In this document: piece by piece, positions 33,503-42,243 of the stretch
How positions within the stretch are numbered: position 1 is the first letter of the stretch
How the letters are laid out: each line of letters opens with the position of its first letter
Assembly (NCBI GenBank): GCA_030753015.1
Contig: JASMDC010000006.1
Location: forward strand, 1 to 64,000
Direction of reading: 5' to 3'
Length of the DNA: 64,000 bases
From: Candidatus Undinarchaeales archaeon
Lineage (GTDB): Archaea > SpSt-1190 > JASMDC01
Program-made: the position numbers and the translations under genes
The notes under the pieces: model-generated
Told to the model about the DNA's origin: nothing
Database searches by the model: none
The model's input: only the letters and a program-made list of their open reading frames with translations

Positions 33503-34099
33503 ATGTCAGGGAGTAGACCCGCCGTCGTCATCATCATCCTGCTTCTCGTTGCGTGCATCGTCCTCCTCGCCAAATGCGTCAGCCTCGTCCGGGACAAGAC
33601 CGAGCTCGAGCAAGAGCTGCAGGAGATCCGATGGGAAATGGATGACCGCTTGTCGTCCGTCAGAGACTTCGAGGGACACGCTCTCACCCTACTCGCCGAG
33701 CACATGCTCCCGATCCTGCTCTCAGGAACGGATGAGAACCTGGAAGGGAACATCACGGTCAGTGAGCTGGTCCAACACGCAGGCAGGGGCGGGAAGGTAG
33801 ATATCAAGGACGCGGTCAGCTACGTCCCCGTGGTAATCCACCGGAAGATGGGCCCCTTTGTCGAGAAAGACCTCAAATCCCACGGGATCGCGTACTACCT
33901 GACCGCGGGTCCTATCGGCCGGCCGTTCCTGGAAGCGGGCGATACGCGTGGTTACAACGCTTGCCTCTCGGACGTCCAATGCAGCCTCGTAACAGGGAAC
34001 GCCCGGGACGGGAACGTGATCCTGATGCTCTTCAGAGAGGAGTACGGGGTCCGGCCCAACTCACGATTGCCTCTGCCGCCGATGCCGCTCGTACCCTAG
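33503..34099 (+). CDS. Membrane-anchored protein, 'VIHxKM' domain (paralogue D)
   Basis: 198 residues. One helix (AVVIIILLLVACIVLLAKC, ~8-26), a coiled coil (ELEQELQEIRWEMDDRL), then a domain matching paralogue C: NITVSELVQHAGRGGKVDIK, YVPVVIHRKMG, GIAYYLTAGPIGRPFLEAGD and YNACLSDVQCSL. There is no class III cut site, so it is a plain signal anchor, the coiled coil replacing a pilin shaft. It overlaps the end of the convergent SPFH gene by 4 bp (34096-34099). The pair C/D may form a heteromer across the membrane. Confidence 0.63.
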   Translation: MSGSRPAVVIIILLLVACIVLLAKCVSLVRDKTELEQELQEIRWEMDDRLSSVRDFEGHALTLLAEHMLPILLSGTDENLEGNITVSELVQHAGRGGKVDIKDAVSYVPVVIHRKMGPFVEKDLKSHGIAYYLTAGPIGRPFLEAGDTRGYNACLSDVQCSLVTGNARDGNVILMLFREEYGVRPNSRLPLPPMPLVP

Positions 34100-35154
34100 A
34101 AGTTTGACATCAGCTCCTGCTTCTTCTGGGCGTACTCCTGCTCGCTGATGAGTCCCTGCTCGAACAGACCCTTGAGCTTGTTGAGCTTGGACCCGATGTC
34201 GTCGCCCGCAGGTGCTGCAGCGGCCACGGGCTGTGGTGCGGCCTGCATGGGCTGCTGCTGCCACTGACGTGTCGCCATCTGTTGACGCTGCTGCTGCTGC
34301 ATCATCATCTGCTGCTGCCACATCTGCTGCTCGGGGGACATCTGCTGCTGCTGACCCGTTATGCCCACGTTGACGTTCGAGGTCCGCGAGGCCTGCATGG
34401 CCTCCTGGTACGATTCCTTCTCGTACTTCTTGCCGAGGATGTCGGGGCTCTTCTCAAGGATCTCCATCTCCTTGAGCTTTAGCGCGTCGATGCCCATCTC
34501 CTGGGCCATCTTCATCCTTTCCATCTCCACGGACATCTCCGACTTCTTCTTCATCATGGAGATCTCCTGGAGCTTCAGCGACTCCAGCGCCTCCTTGATG
34601 TTGTCGGGTACGTTCACGCCCTGGATCTCAAGACGCTTGTAGTCGATACCGCGGACGCTGAAGAGCTCCTGGAGCTTGGCGCGCACGACAGAGATGAGCA
34701 CATCCCGCTCGACGTAGATCTGCTTGACATCGAGGTTGGAGAGCTCTGAACGGATGACTCCCTGGATGTTGTCCATGAGCTGTGCTCGGAGCATCTGTGT
34801 GTTGTACAAAGGCTTGCCTGCCAGCACCTGGGTGTAGAACAGCTTGGAATCGCTGATCTGCAGTTCCATGGTACCGAAGGCCCCTACTCGAACATTGTCC
34901 TTGGAGAACGTCTCGGGCAGGCCCCACTTGAACTCGAAGGGTCGCAGACGCACGTACACGAACTGAGAGCTGCCCACGAGGGGCATGTTCGAGGTCACGT
35001 GACGTCCGGCACCGAATTCCTGATAGATCTTTCCGTCGCGGATGAACAGACAGCGCTCGTACTCATTGACGAGGAAGTGTGGGATGCGCCCCACGTCCAC
35101 TATCTTCGCGAGCTCTCCGGGCTGCCATTCTACAGTATAGGCTGATATCGGCAT
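34096..35154 (-). CDS. SPFH-domain protein with C-terminal SHOCT domain
   Basis: 352 residues. The N-terminal ~250 residues match SPFH/virion-core type proteins (YdjI-like): LAKIVDVGRIPHFLVNEYER, GKIYQEFGAGRH, RPFEFKWGLPETFSKDNVRV and KRLEIQGVNVPDNIKEALE. A Gln/Met-rich linker (MSPEQQMWQQQMMMQQQQ) precedes the SHOCT motif KLNKLKGLFEQGLISEQEYA. SPFH proteins oligomerise on membranes; SHOCT is a short oligomerisation or regulatory tail. Last gene of a minus-strand operon with a small membrane protein, a coiled-coil protein and DUF4178. The order recalls bacterial PspA/YjfJ-L-type membrane-stress clusters. Confidence 0.82.
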   Translation of the reverse strand: MPISAYTVEWQPGELAKIVDVGRIPHFLVNEYERCLFIRDGKIYQEFGAGRHVTSNMPLVGSSQFVYVRLRPFEFKWGLPETFSKDNVRVGAFGTMELQISDSKLFYTQVLAGKPLYNTQMLRAQLMDNIQGVIRSELSNLDVKQIYVERDVLISVVRAKLQELFSVRGIDYKRLEIQGVNVPDNIKEALESLKLQEISMMKKKSEMSVEMERMKMAQEMGIDALKLKEMEILEKSPDILGKKYEKESYQEAMQASRTSNVNVGITGQQQQMSPEQQMWQQQMMMQQQQRQQMATRQWQQQPMQAAPQPVAAAAPAGDDIGSKLNKLKGLFEQGLISEQEYAQKKQELMSNF

Positions 35155-35157
35155 TGA

Positions 35158-35574
35158 TTACCACCTCTGGATAATGTCCTCAAGTCGTTTGACGTCGCGC
35201 AGGAAATCGTCCTTCGTATCGTAGTTGGGCCTCTTCTTCACCCACTCGGCGAGGGAGTTCTGCACGTCGTTCCATTCGTCGCTGTGCTTCTCCTTGAAGG
35301 CGGCGATGTTCCAGTCGCCCTTCTCCTGAAGCTTTGCGAGCATCTGGTTCACGCGGATGAGGGATTCGTAGTCGCCCCCCTCCTGGAACGTCCACTGGAT
35401 GCGGCTGTCCATGTACTCGGCGGACCGCCGCAGGTCATTGATCATTTTACGGATGTCGTCATGGGCGGCGATGGCCGCCTGACGACGCTTGTCACGGAGC
35501 ATATAGATGTAGTAGATTATGCCGATGACCACGATGGCGCCCGCGATCTGGATGGCCATTTCTTCTTGGGTCAT
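35158..35574 (-). CDS. Small membrane-anchored helical protein
   Basis: 138 residues: one N-terminal helix (AIQIAGAIVVIGIIYYIYML), a basic patch and ~100 residues of helix (MINDLRRSAEYMDSRIQW, KHSDEWNDVQNSLAEWV). No family recognised. ATG 35572-35574 is used; a GTG nine nt upstream (35583) gives MLLM. The GTG lies directly after the upstream gene's stop. Its place between the SPFH and coiled-coil genes indicates an accessory subunit anchoring them to the membrane (inference). Confidence 0.6.
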   Translation of the reverse strand: MTQEEMAIQIAGAIVVIGIIYYIYMLRDKRRQAAIAAHDDIRKMINDLRRSAEYMDSRIQWTFQEGGDYESLIRVNQMLAKLQEKGDWNIAAFKEKHSDEWNDVQNSLAEWVKKRPNYDTKDDFLRDVKRLEDIIQRW

Positions 35575-35583
35575 GAGCAGCAC

Positions 35584-36120
35584 CTACGAGAGATCGACGT
35601 CGTCCTCGATGGTGACTACGCCGTTGATGACGTCCTTGCGTCGTTCGAAGTCCTTGCGGATAACCTCGATCTCCCGCTGGAGGTCGAGGATCTCCTTGAG
35701 CGCCGTGTCGGGGGCCCCCATGGCCTTGTCGGTGAGTTCCTCGCAATGACGCTGGAAGTTCTTCGACTTGATGATTATGCGGCCGTCGTAGTTAGCCAGA
35801 CCTTCCAGCGTGTTCTCCTTGACCTTGACCTGGTCGAAGAGGCCGCCGTAGCCGTACTCTGCCGAGCGGATGGTGGCCATCACGACATCGACCTGGCTGC
35901 GCAGCTTCTCCGCCATGGGGAGGCTGTTGCGCTGGCCCAGCTGAAGGAGCATTGCCTGGAGCTGGTCGACCGCTCCCTTGCCATGCTCGAGGAAGAGCAC
36001 TGCCTTGTCCCTAATGAGCCGGTCGGTCTCCCTTCGCCGCTCCTTGCTTGCATATCCGCCATACCCCGGTATGAGGTTGACGAGCTTGTCCTTGATACCG
36101 TGTTCGAACTCGATAGCCAT
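35584..36120 (-). CDS. Coiled-coil protein with 'PGYGGY..RRETD' motif
   Basis: 178 residues, all-helical. The start LVNLIPGYGGYASKERRRET followed by DRLIRDKAVLF is a pattern I know from uncharacterised bacterial proteins near SPFH/DUF4178 genes. Later helices (QREIEVIRKDFERRKDVI) are coiled coil. No membrane segment, so probably a cytoplasmic peripheral scaffold, PspA-like in size though not in sequence. ATG 36118-36120 follows AAGGAGG at 36127-36133, a strong ribosome site overlapping the DUF4178 stop. Confidence 0.65.
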   Translation of the reverse strand: MAIEFEHGIKDKLVNLIPGYGGYASKERRRETDRLIRDKAVLFLEHGKGAVDQLQAMLLQLGQRNSLPMAEKLRSQVDVVMATIRSAEYGYGGLFDQVKVKENTLEGLANYDGRIIIKSKNFQRHCEELTDKAMGAPDTALKEILDLQREIEVIRKDFERRKDVINGVVTIEDDVDLS

Positions 36121-36132
36121 GTGATCTCCTCC

Positions 36133-36738
36133 TTATAATCCAAGCATCCGGCGGTTCACCTCACGACCGACGAAGAGCTCCACCTCGTCCTCGGCCATCT
36201 CGATGCTGATCGCCTTGTCATCCTCCGTCCATCCGTCGATGTAGTCGACCTCCTCTTCATAGTCAACTGCGAATGGGATCTGGCCTTCGACGTGGGTGAT
36301 GCGGGCGGTGCCCACCTCCTCCACTGTGACGGACATCCCGTTGATATTGATACGCGAGTTGGCCCGTACACCGGGCGGGACGGGGGTCTTCAGTCGCTTC
36401 TTGAAGTACATGGTCCAGTCCCCATCGTCGTACTGCAGCCACCCGAGGGTGCCGTCTGAGAACTCGCACATGTACTCGTACCACGTATCACCGTCCTCGG
36501 AATACTCGAGGATGCCTGAGACAGTGAAGGGCTGCTGCCCGCGGAAGTTACCCTGCATACCGACCTTGAGCGGACCAGCGGATGTTTTCTTGGGGACGAA
36601 CTTGCCCATCTTTGTCGGATTTTGCTCGATGTCGAGCTGGTTGATGACGTCGCAGAACTCGCACTTGATGGTCCTGACATCAGGATTAGTAAGCTGGAGC
36701 GGCGCCCCGCATTTCATGCATGTTATGGCCTTCGTCAT
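36133..36738 (-). CDS. Zinc-ribbon + DUF4178 protein
   Basis: 201 residues. Cys7/Cys10 (CMKCG) and Cys26/Cys29 (CEFCD) make a zinc ribbon. The DUF4178 part follows: VGMQGNFRGQQPFTVSGILE, WYEYMCEFSDGTLGWLQYDD, and RITHVEGQIPFAVDYEEEV. DUF4178 proteins cluster with DUF350, SPFH and polyamine-related genes in bacteria. ATG 36738 with TTTTAGG 30 nt upstream is leaderless; the frame opens at 36780. It is the first gene of the four-gene minus-strand operon ending at 34096 and is divergent from rpl10e. Confidence 0.78.
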   Translation of the reverse strand: MTKAITCMKCGAPLQLTNPDVRTIKCEFCDVINQLDIEQNPTKMGKFVPKKTSAGPLKVGMQGNFRGQQPFTVSGILEYSEDGDTWYEYMCEFSDGTLGWLQYDDGDWTMYFKKRLKTPVPPGVRANSRININGMSVTVEEVGTARITHVEGQIPFAVDYEEEVDYIDGWTEDDKAISIEMAEDEVELFVGREVNRRMLGL

Positions 36739-36840
36739 GCGCTTCCCCCTCCATGTGCGCACCCCTAAAAGCAAGGACAAGATTTATATATCCCACGACG
36801 TTATCGCGGCGCATACCGGCTCAAAGGAGATGGATTGCAT

Positions 36841-37380
36841 ATGGGCCTTAGACCATCAAAATGCTACCGGGATGTTAAAAACCCGGCATACACGCGTTAT
36901 TCACGAAGACTCCCCCGGAAATCCTACATCAAGGGAATTCCGGGCTCAAAGGTCGTTATGTACGACATGGGCAATAAAACGGGTTCTTTTACCACGGAAG
37001 TCTCTCTGGTTACCGCGGAACGCAAACAACTGAGACATAACGCTCTGGAAGCGGCACGCGTCGCGACGAACAAGTATCTCACCAAACAGCTGGGAAAGCT
37101 TGCGTATCGTCTGAAGATCCGTGTCTGGCCTCACCACATCATGCGAGAGAACCCTATCGCTAGTGGTGCGGGGGCGGACCGGTTCCAGACCGGCATGAAG
37201 AAGTCTTTCGGCAAACCCATCGGCAGGACAGCCCGGGTGAAGGCCAACCAGAAGATCATGACCGTGTATACCGATGAGCTGAACATCGTCGCGGCGAAGG
37301 AGGCCCTGTACAGGGCCAAGATGAAGCTTCCGAACCGTTGCCTGATCCTAGTGGAGAAGGTGGTGACACCACATGCCTGA
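36841..37380 (+). CDS. rpl10e: 50S ribosomal protein L10e (uL16 family)
   Basis: 179 residues, canonical archaeal L10e: LRPSKCYRDVKNPAYTRYS, PRKSYIKGIPGSKVVMYDMG, SGAGADRFQTGMKKSFGKP and NRCLILVEKV. It binds 23S rRNA near the peptidyl-transferase centre and 5S rRNA. ATG 36841 follows AAAGGAG (36823-36829); the TATA TTTATATAT is at 36783-36791, giving a ~27-nt leader, an exception to the leaderless rule. Its stop overlaps PEP synthase by 8 nt (ATGCCTGA), a tight operon pairing translation with central metabolism. Confidence 0.97.
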   Translation: MGLRPSKCYRDVKNPAYTRYSRRLPRKSYIKGIPGSKVVMYDMGNKTGSFTTEVSLVTAERKQLRHNALEAARVATNKYLTKQLGKLAYRLKIRVWPHHIMRENPIASGAGADRFQTGMKKSFGKPIGRTARVKANQKIMTVYTDELNIVAAKEALYRAKMKLPNRCLILVEKVVTPHA

Positions 37381-39889
37381 AGATTTACCTAGAGAACAGA
37401 AGTTCGTACTGTGGTTCGATGAACTGCGCAACACAGACGTCCCCCTGGTGGGCGGCAAGTCCGCCTCGCTTGGGGAGATGACATCCCAGACCAAGGTTCC
37501 TGTCCCCTACGGGTTCGCGACCACAGCGGCCGCATATGAGGTCTTTCTCAAGAAGAGTGGCCTGCGGGAAACAATCGCCAAGATACTCTCGCAGCTCACG
37601 GATCCCGAGGACTCCCAGATGCTCCAGAAGGTGGGCGAGGAACTCCGCGAGACCGTGAAGTCCGCTGATATCCCCCCCGAACTGGCCGAGGCCTTCCGCA
37701 AGGCCTACCTCGAGCTCGCTGCCAAGTACCAGGCGCAGACCGGTACTACGGACCTTCCTTATGTGGCGGTCCGGTCGAGCGCCACCGCCGAGGACCTGCC
37801 TGACGCATCCTTTGCTGGACAGCAGGAGACCTATCTCAACGTCCTTGGCGCCGAGCAGGTCATCGAGCTTGTGAAGCACTGCTACGCGTCGCTCTTCACC
37901 GACCGCGCGATCTACTACCGCGTACAGAAGGGTTTCGAGCACATGGATGTGGCCCTCTCTGCAGTGGTCCAGCTCATGGTGTACTCAAAGTCCGCCGGTG
38001 TGATGTTCACCCTCAATGTGTCTAACGGCAACCGGGACCAAGTGGACATCGAGGCCGCTTACGGCCTGGGCGAGTACGTGGTCCAGGGCAAGGTATCCCC
38101 GGATAACTACACCGTGTCCAAGTCCACCGGTCAGATCGTGGACAGGGACGTCAACATCCAGAACGTCCAGCTCATCCGCAAGCCCGAAGGAGGCGTGCTG
38201 GAGGTCAAGGTGTCCCCGGAGGACAGTAAGTCTCAGGTGCTCACCGACGATCAGATCCTGGAGCTCGCCAGCTACGCCAGGAAGATCGAGGACCACTACG
38301 GTCGACATATGGACATCGAGTGGGGGCTTGACGAGCGCACCAACCAGCTCTTCATCCTCCAGGCGCGCCCCGAGACCGTGTGGTCCCAGATGCCCGCCCC
38401 AGAGGCGGCCGCTCCCGCCGAGGCCGGAGCCGCTGCTGGCGTTGCCACCACAAGCGAGCGCAACGTCATCGTGAAGGGGACCGCTGCCTCGCCGGGCATG
38501 GTGTTCGGCAAGGCCATGGTGTACCCCAAGGACGAGCTCGAGGAGCAGATGGAGAAGCTCCAGGCAGAGGGCAAGATCAAGGAGGCCGAGCAGCTCGAGA
38601 AGGAGTGGAAGGCCAACGTGCTCAACACCTTCGAGAAGGACACCATCCTCGTCACCGAGATGACCGACCCCGACTGGGTGCCGGCCATGAAGAAGGCGCT
38701 TGCCATCGTGACCAACTCCGGCGGCAAGACCTGCCACGCGGCCATCGTGTCCCGCGAGATGGGCATACCCTGCATCGTGGGAACCTCCAACAAGGGCACA
38801 CGCGTTACCGACATCCTCAAGAACGGCGACATGATAACTGTGGACGCCAGTGCTGGTGTCGTGTACGAGGGTGTTCTGGAAGAGGCCGTGAAGAAGGCCG
38901 AGGCCAAGGCCGCTCCCGCCACGGGTACCGTGGCGGCCGAGTTCTACCAGGCCACGGGCACCAAGGTGTACATGAACCTTGGTAATCCCGACATGGCCGA
39001 GGAGTATGCAAAGCTTCCGTGCGACGGCATCGGTCTAATGCGGGAGGAGTTCATCTGGGGCACCTTCATTGGCAAGCACCCTCTCCACCTCATCGAGATC
39101 GGCCAGGCCAATGTCGTGGTGGAGAAGCTGGCCGAGGGCATCCGCACCGTGGCACAGGCCATGAGCCCCCGCCCCGTGATCCTGCGGCTTGCTGATTTCA
39201 AGTCCAGCGAGTACAGGGATCTCGAGGGAGGCGAGAAGTACGAGCCCAGGGAGCCAGCGCCCCTCCTCGGCTGGCGTGGAGCCTCGCGGTACTACGACGA
39301 AAAGTACATCGAGGCCTTCAAGCTGGAGCTCGAGGCGATCAAGCAGGTGCGCAACGAGTACGGGCTCACCAACGTGCATGTGATGATCCCGTTCTGCCGC
39401 ACTGTCGAGGAGTGCCGCAAGACCGTGACCATCATGGAGGAAAACGGCCTCAAGCGCGGTCCGGACTTCCAGATCTGGGTGATGGCGGAGATCCCCTCCA
39501 ACATCATCCTGGCCGACAAGTTCAACAAGTACGTTGACGGGTACTCCATCGGCTCCAACGACCTGACCATGCTCCTCATGGGGCTGGACCGGGACTCGGA
39601 CACCATCGCCCACATTGCGGACGAGCGGAACCTGGTGGTCAAGCGCGCCATAAAGCACCTCATCGAGGTGGCCCACAAAGAGGGCAAGACCGTGTCCATC
39701 TGCGGGCAGGCGCCGAGCTTCTACCCGAACTTCACGAAGTTCTTGATTAAGTGCGGCATCGACAGCGTGTCGGTGAACCCGGACACCGTGAAGGCGACCA
39801 AGAACCTCGTTGCGGCCGTGGAGCAGCGAATCCTTCTGGACACTGCAACCGGCAAGGGCCTCGCGGACGATCCGGACCTTGTGTGGTAG
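37373..39889 (+). CDS. ppsA: Phosphoenolpyruvate synthase
   Basis: 838 residues, normal length. The ATP-grasp-like N-domain has VPLVGGKSASLGEMTSQ, VAVRSSATAEDLPDASFAGQ and IEAAYGLGEYVVQGKVSPD. The swivelling domain has the phosphohistidine in GGKTCHAAIVSREMGIPCIV. The PEP/pyruvate domain has GIGLMREEFIWG, HVMIPFCRTVEE and SNDLTMLLMG, ending near VSICGQAP. It converts pyruvate + ATP to PEP + AMP + Pi (gluconeogenesis) or runs in reverse in some archaea. Translation is coupled to L10e; a strong terminator follows. Confidence 0.95.
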   Translation: MPEDLPREQKFVLWFDELRNTDVPLVGGKSASLGEMTSQTKVPVPYGFATTAAAYEVFLKKSGLRETIAKILSQLTDPEDSQMLQKVGEELRETVKSADIPPELAEAFRKAYLELAAKYQAQTGTTDLPYVAVRSSATAEDLPDASFAGQQETYLNVLGAEQVIELVKHCYASLFTDRAIYYRVQKGFEHMDVALSAVVQLMVYSKSAGVMFTLNVSNGNRDQVDIEAAYGLGEYVVQGKVSPDNYTVSKSTGQIVDRDVNIQNVQLIRKPEGGVLEVKVSPEDSKSQVLTDDQILELASYARKIEDHYGRHMDIEWGLDERTNQLFILQARPETVWSQMPAPEAAAPAEAGAAAGVATTSERNVIVKGTAASPGMVFGKAMVYPKDELEEQMEKLQAEGKIKEAEQLEKEWKANVLNTFEKDTILVTEMTDPDWVPAMKKALAIVTNSGGKTCHAAIVSREMGIPCIVGTSNKGTRVTDILKNGDMITVDASAGVVYEGVLEEAVKKAEAKAAPATGTVAAEFYQATGTKVYMNLGNPDMAEEYAKLPCDGIGLMREEFIWGTFIGKHPLHLIEIGQANVVVEKLAEGIRTVAQAMSPRPVILRLADFKSSEYRDLEGGEKYEPREPAPLLGWRGASRYYDEKYIEAFKLELEAIKQVRNEYGLTNVHVMIPFCRTVEECRKTVTIMEENGLKRGPDFQIWVMAEIPSNIILADKFNKYVDGYSIGSNDLTMLLMGLDRDSDTIAHIADERNLVVKRAIKHLIEVAHKEGKTVSICGQAPSFYPNFTKFLIKCGIDSVSVNPDTVKATKNLVAAVEQRILLDTATGKGLADDPDLVW

Positions 39890-39911
39890 ATCGAGCGTAG
39901 AACCTGAAGAA

Positions 39912-39948
39912 GGGGAGGGGCTTTGGCCCCTCCCCGACCTTTCTTTTT
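39912..39948 (+). terminator. Hairpin + T-rich terminator after ppsA
   Basis: GGGGAGGGGC and GCCCCTCCCC (10-bp stem, loop TTTG) are followed by CCTTTCTTTTT. It ends the rpl10e-ppsA operon. Confidence 0.85.
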
Positions 39949-40003
39949 CAAGTTGTTACAGGTTACGTAAAGCTTCTCTGTCGCTTGTGTGCGGCGTTAG
40001 TGC

Positions 40004-40891
40004 TCAAGCGGAGATGAGGGACCGGAACTCGTCGGGCGCGAGCTCACCCGTACTGTCTACCTCGCAGCGAGCGCGTTGCGTCACCTCGTTCGAGGCGTTG
40101 AACCAGTCCACATACGTCATGGTGAACTCGTGCTCGGCTGGATCCTCGGGGACGACCGTCGTCTCCGGAGCGGCGTACCCGAATCCCGCTGTGCGAAGGG
40201 AACGGTCGCTGCGCACCATGAAGTTGTTCGTAGTACCCGTATCGAGATAGACGCCTTCAGAGCGAAGGGAGTCGAAGAGCCCGACCGCCTTCCCGTCCCG
40301 TTCCACGCGCAGTCGCTTCCCGTCAATGACGGCATCATCGTTCCACATTTGCATGTGACCGCCGTGCTGCGGTGTGTACTCCTGGACGGCGATGTGAAGT
40401 GCGATGTCGTCGTTGTAAGCGACGGTGATGTGACCGTAGAACCGGGGGACGTCCACGCAATGACGGGCAAGAGTGTCCCGCATCGAGGGTGCCGTGGAGA
40501 GGGCATAGTTATTCGCCAGCTCCTCCTCCATGTGCTCGAGCTCGAATGGTGGGGCGTGCCGGTAGAGGTCCTTGAGAGCGCTCACGTGGGAGCTGTCCTC
40601 GTCGCTCTTGAGCCGTTCCTTCGCTTCCGGTGTCCACGATGCATAGACCTTCAGCACCTTCCCAGCGTCCTCGTTCACGAAGGCGCGGCAGTCCTTGCCG
40701 CCACCGAGAAAACGGTAGCTAGGTAAGCGCTCATCGACCAGTTCCTTGACCGCGTCCGAGATAGCGGGAGGTATCTCGTAAGGCAGCCAGGCTCCAGCAG
40801 TGAACTCGTAGTCATTCTGGGCAGCAGCCAACTCTTCAGTGTCCTTGGTACTGTAATCCCCTACAACGTCCTCCAGCGAATAGACGGTCAT
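40004..40891 (-). CDS. Uncharacterised protein, possibly divergent kinase-like
   Basis: 295 residues. RFLGGGKDCRAFVNEDAGKV with LKVYAS resembles a glycine-rich loop and ATP-binding Lys. LHIAVQEYTPQHGG could be the hinge, and EGVYLDTGTTNNFMVRSD resembles a degenerate catalytic loop with Asp and Asn, the order found in aminoglycoside-phosphotransferase-like and protein kinases. The match is weak and the HxD motif is altered (YLDTGTTNN). No signal peptide or helices. ATG 40891 is used, GTG 40903 the alternative; TTTTAAC lies upstream at 40937-40943. It converges with ppsA after the terminator. Confidence 0.5.
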   Translation of the reverse strand: MTVYSLEDVVGDYSTKDTEELAAAQNDYEFTAGAWLPYEIPPAISDAVKELVDERLPSYRFLGGGKDCRAFVNEDAGKVLKVYASWTPEAKERLKSDEDSSHVSALKDLYRHAPPFELEHMEEELANNYALSTAPSMRDTLARHCVDVPRFYGHITVAYNDDIALHIAVQEYTPQHGGHMQMWNDDAVIDGKRLRVERDGKAVGLFDSLRSEGVYLDTGTTNNFMVRSDRSLRTAGFGYAAPETTVVPEDPAEHEFTMTYVDWFNASNEVTQRARCEVDSTGELAPDEFRSLISA

Positions 40892-41058
40892 GATGGTCGA
40901 CACCGGTCGTTACTGCGGGACGTGGATGAATCGCTCTTTTAACGTTTCTCATGGGGTGGGCGAGTGATAAACAAGCGCACGATGAGGGCGCCCCCCCCCT
41001 AACGCAGACCTTCGGCACCGCCGTCATCTTTTTAATACTTCCCGGCCAAACAACGCTC

Positions 41059-42234
41059 ATGAGGTCGGCAGTAATCACCTTGCTGCTCGTTGCACTGCTC
41101 CTTCAACCAGCCCTTGCCATCCCCAGGGCATTGTGGGAGGGTATGGACTGGGGTCGCATCCGACCCCTGTCGGAAGACCCGCAGGACGATCATCGATTCG
41201 GGGACGTGGACATCAAGGCTCTCTACATTACCCACGACAATGAGTACTTGTACATCAAGGTGGACCATCACACACCAGTGCAGCCGACCACCAACTACGA
41301 GTTCGCTCTTGACGTCTTCGAGCCAACGGACGACGTCGTGGGCTACGCAACTAATTTCTTCCCTCGCGGCACGCTGCTCTGGTACGAGACGAAGAACGTG
41401 AACGGGGAGTTCGCACGGGTGCAGGCCCGGCCCGGGGGAGCGGCGATCATGTACCGGGGAACCGAGGTCCAGATCAGGATCCCGCTCAACATCACCAACA
41501 GTAACTATAGATTCAAGGTACAGCTTACTGTTTGGCCCTCCGGCGACTTTGAGGAGGGCTCCGACAGGATGGACAATCCCGAGTGGACCGAGTATCCCCC
41601 GGGAGGAGGGGAAGCAACACCGGTGGCCGTTACGCTCCTTCCTACCGCGACCCCCGCCCCAACGCCCACGCCCGTCCCTGTGTGGCAGGGTGTGAGCTGG
41701 CAAGGGGTCGCCCCGCTGGCCACGGATGCCCAAGGGGACCACGACCTTGGGACCGACCTGCGCTCTCTCTCCATCAAGGAGGACACAGAGTACATCTACC
41801 TCAAGGTCGACCTCCATACCGACAGCAATAATCCGTTCCATATCTACGACATACTGTTCGATACCGACGGTGATGCGCGCGCCGACTACGCTGCTAACAT
41901 CAAGCTGAGCAAGGAGTACCACTTCTACCAGCACGCACCCTCGTTGCGGGAACTGCCCACCGAGGGAATGGCGGTGGTGTTCGGTCGCAATTGGATGCAG
42001 GCACGCATACCCAAGCTCTCGGACCTCAGCGAGTACCGGACAGCGGTGCGTGTATGGCCCGCAGGCACCAATTCACCCCAGGCGGGGGACATGCTATACG
42101 AGACGGGCTGGTCCGAACCTGGTGCCGGTGCTGACAGCGGGGGCGACTCGTCCACCGTCGTCATCATGGGCGTCGTTGTCCTGGTGCTCGCAGTGGCCAT
42201 CATGCTCGGACGCGGGGGCGCACAGCAAGCGTAG
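41059..42234 (+). CDS. Secreted protein with duplicated beta domain, C-terminal anchor
   Basis: 391 residues. Signal peptide SAVITLLLVALLLQPALA, then two copies of a ~150-residue beta domain. Copy 1 has DHRFGDVDIKALYITHDNEY with LYIKVDHH; copy 2 has DHDLGTDLRSLSIKEDTEY with IYLKVDLHT. They are joined by a Pro/Thr linker (ATPAPTPTPVP) and end in a helix (STVVIMGVVVLVLAVAIML). The repeat unit resembles CBM9-like/DOMON-type sugar-binding domains in layout, a weak likeness. ATG 41059 has TTTTTAATA 27 nt upstream. Ten bp later begins a glycosyltransferase, supporting a role in surface glycans. Confidence 0.68.
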   Translation: MRSAVITLLLVALLLQPALAIPRALWEGMDWGRIRPLSEDPQDDHRFGDVDIKALYITHDNEYLYIKVDHHTPVQPTTNYEFALDVFEPTDDVVGYATNFFPRGTLLWYETKNVNGEFARVQARPGGAAIMYRGTEVQIRIPLNITNSNYRFKVQLTVWPSGDFEEGSDRMDNPEWTEYPPGGGEATPVAVTLLPTATPAPTPTPVPVWQGVSWQGVAPLATDAQGDHDLGTDLRSLSIKEDTEYIYLKVDLHTDSNNPFHIYDILFDTDGDARADYAANIKLSKEYHFYQHAPSLRELPTEGMAVVFGRNWMQARIPKLSDLSEYRTAVRVWPAGTNSPQAGDMLYETGWSEPGAGADSGGDSSTVVIMGVVVLVLAVAIMLGRGGAQQA

Positions 42235-42243
42235 GGCAACCCC

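Noticed and set aside
41032..41934. 300-residue minus-strand frame
   Set aside because: Antisense to the repeat surface protein, which has a signal peptide, duplicated domain and promoter.
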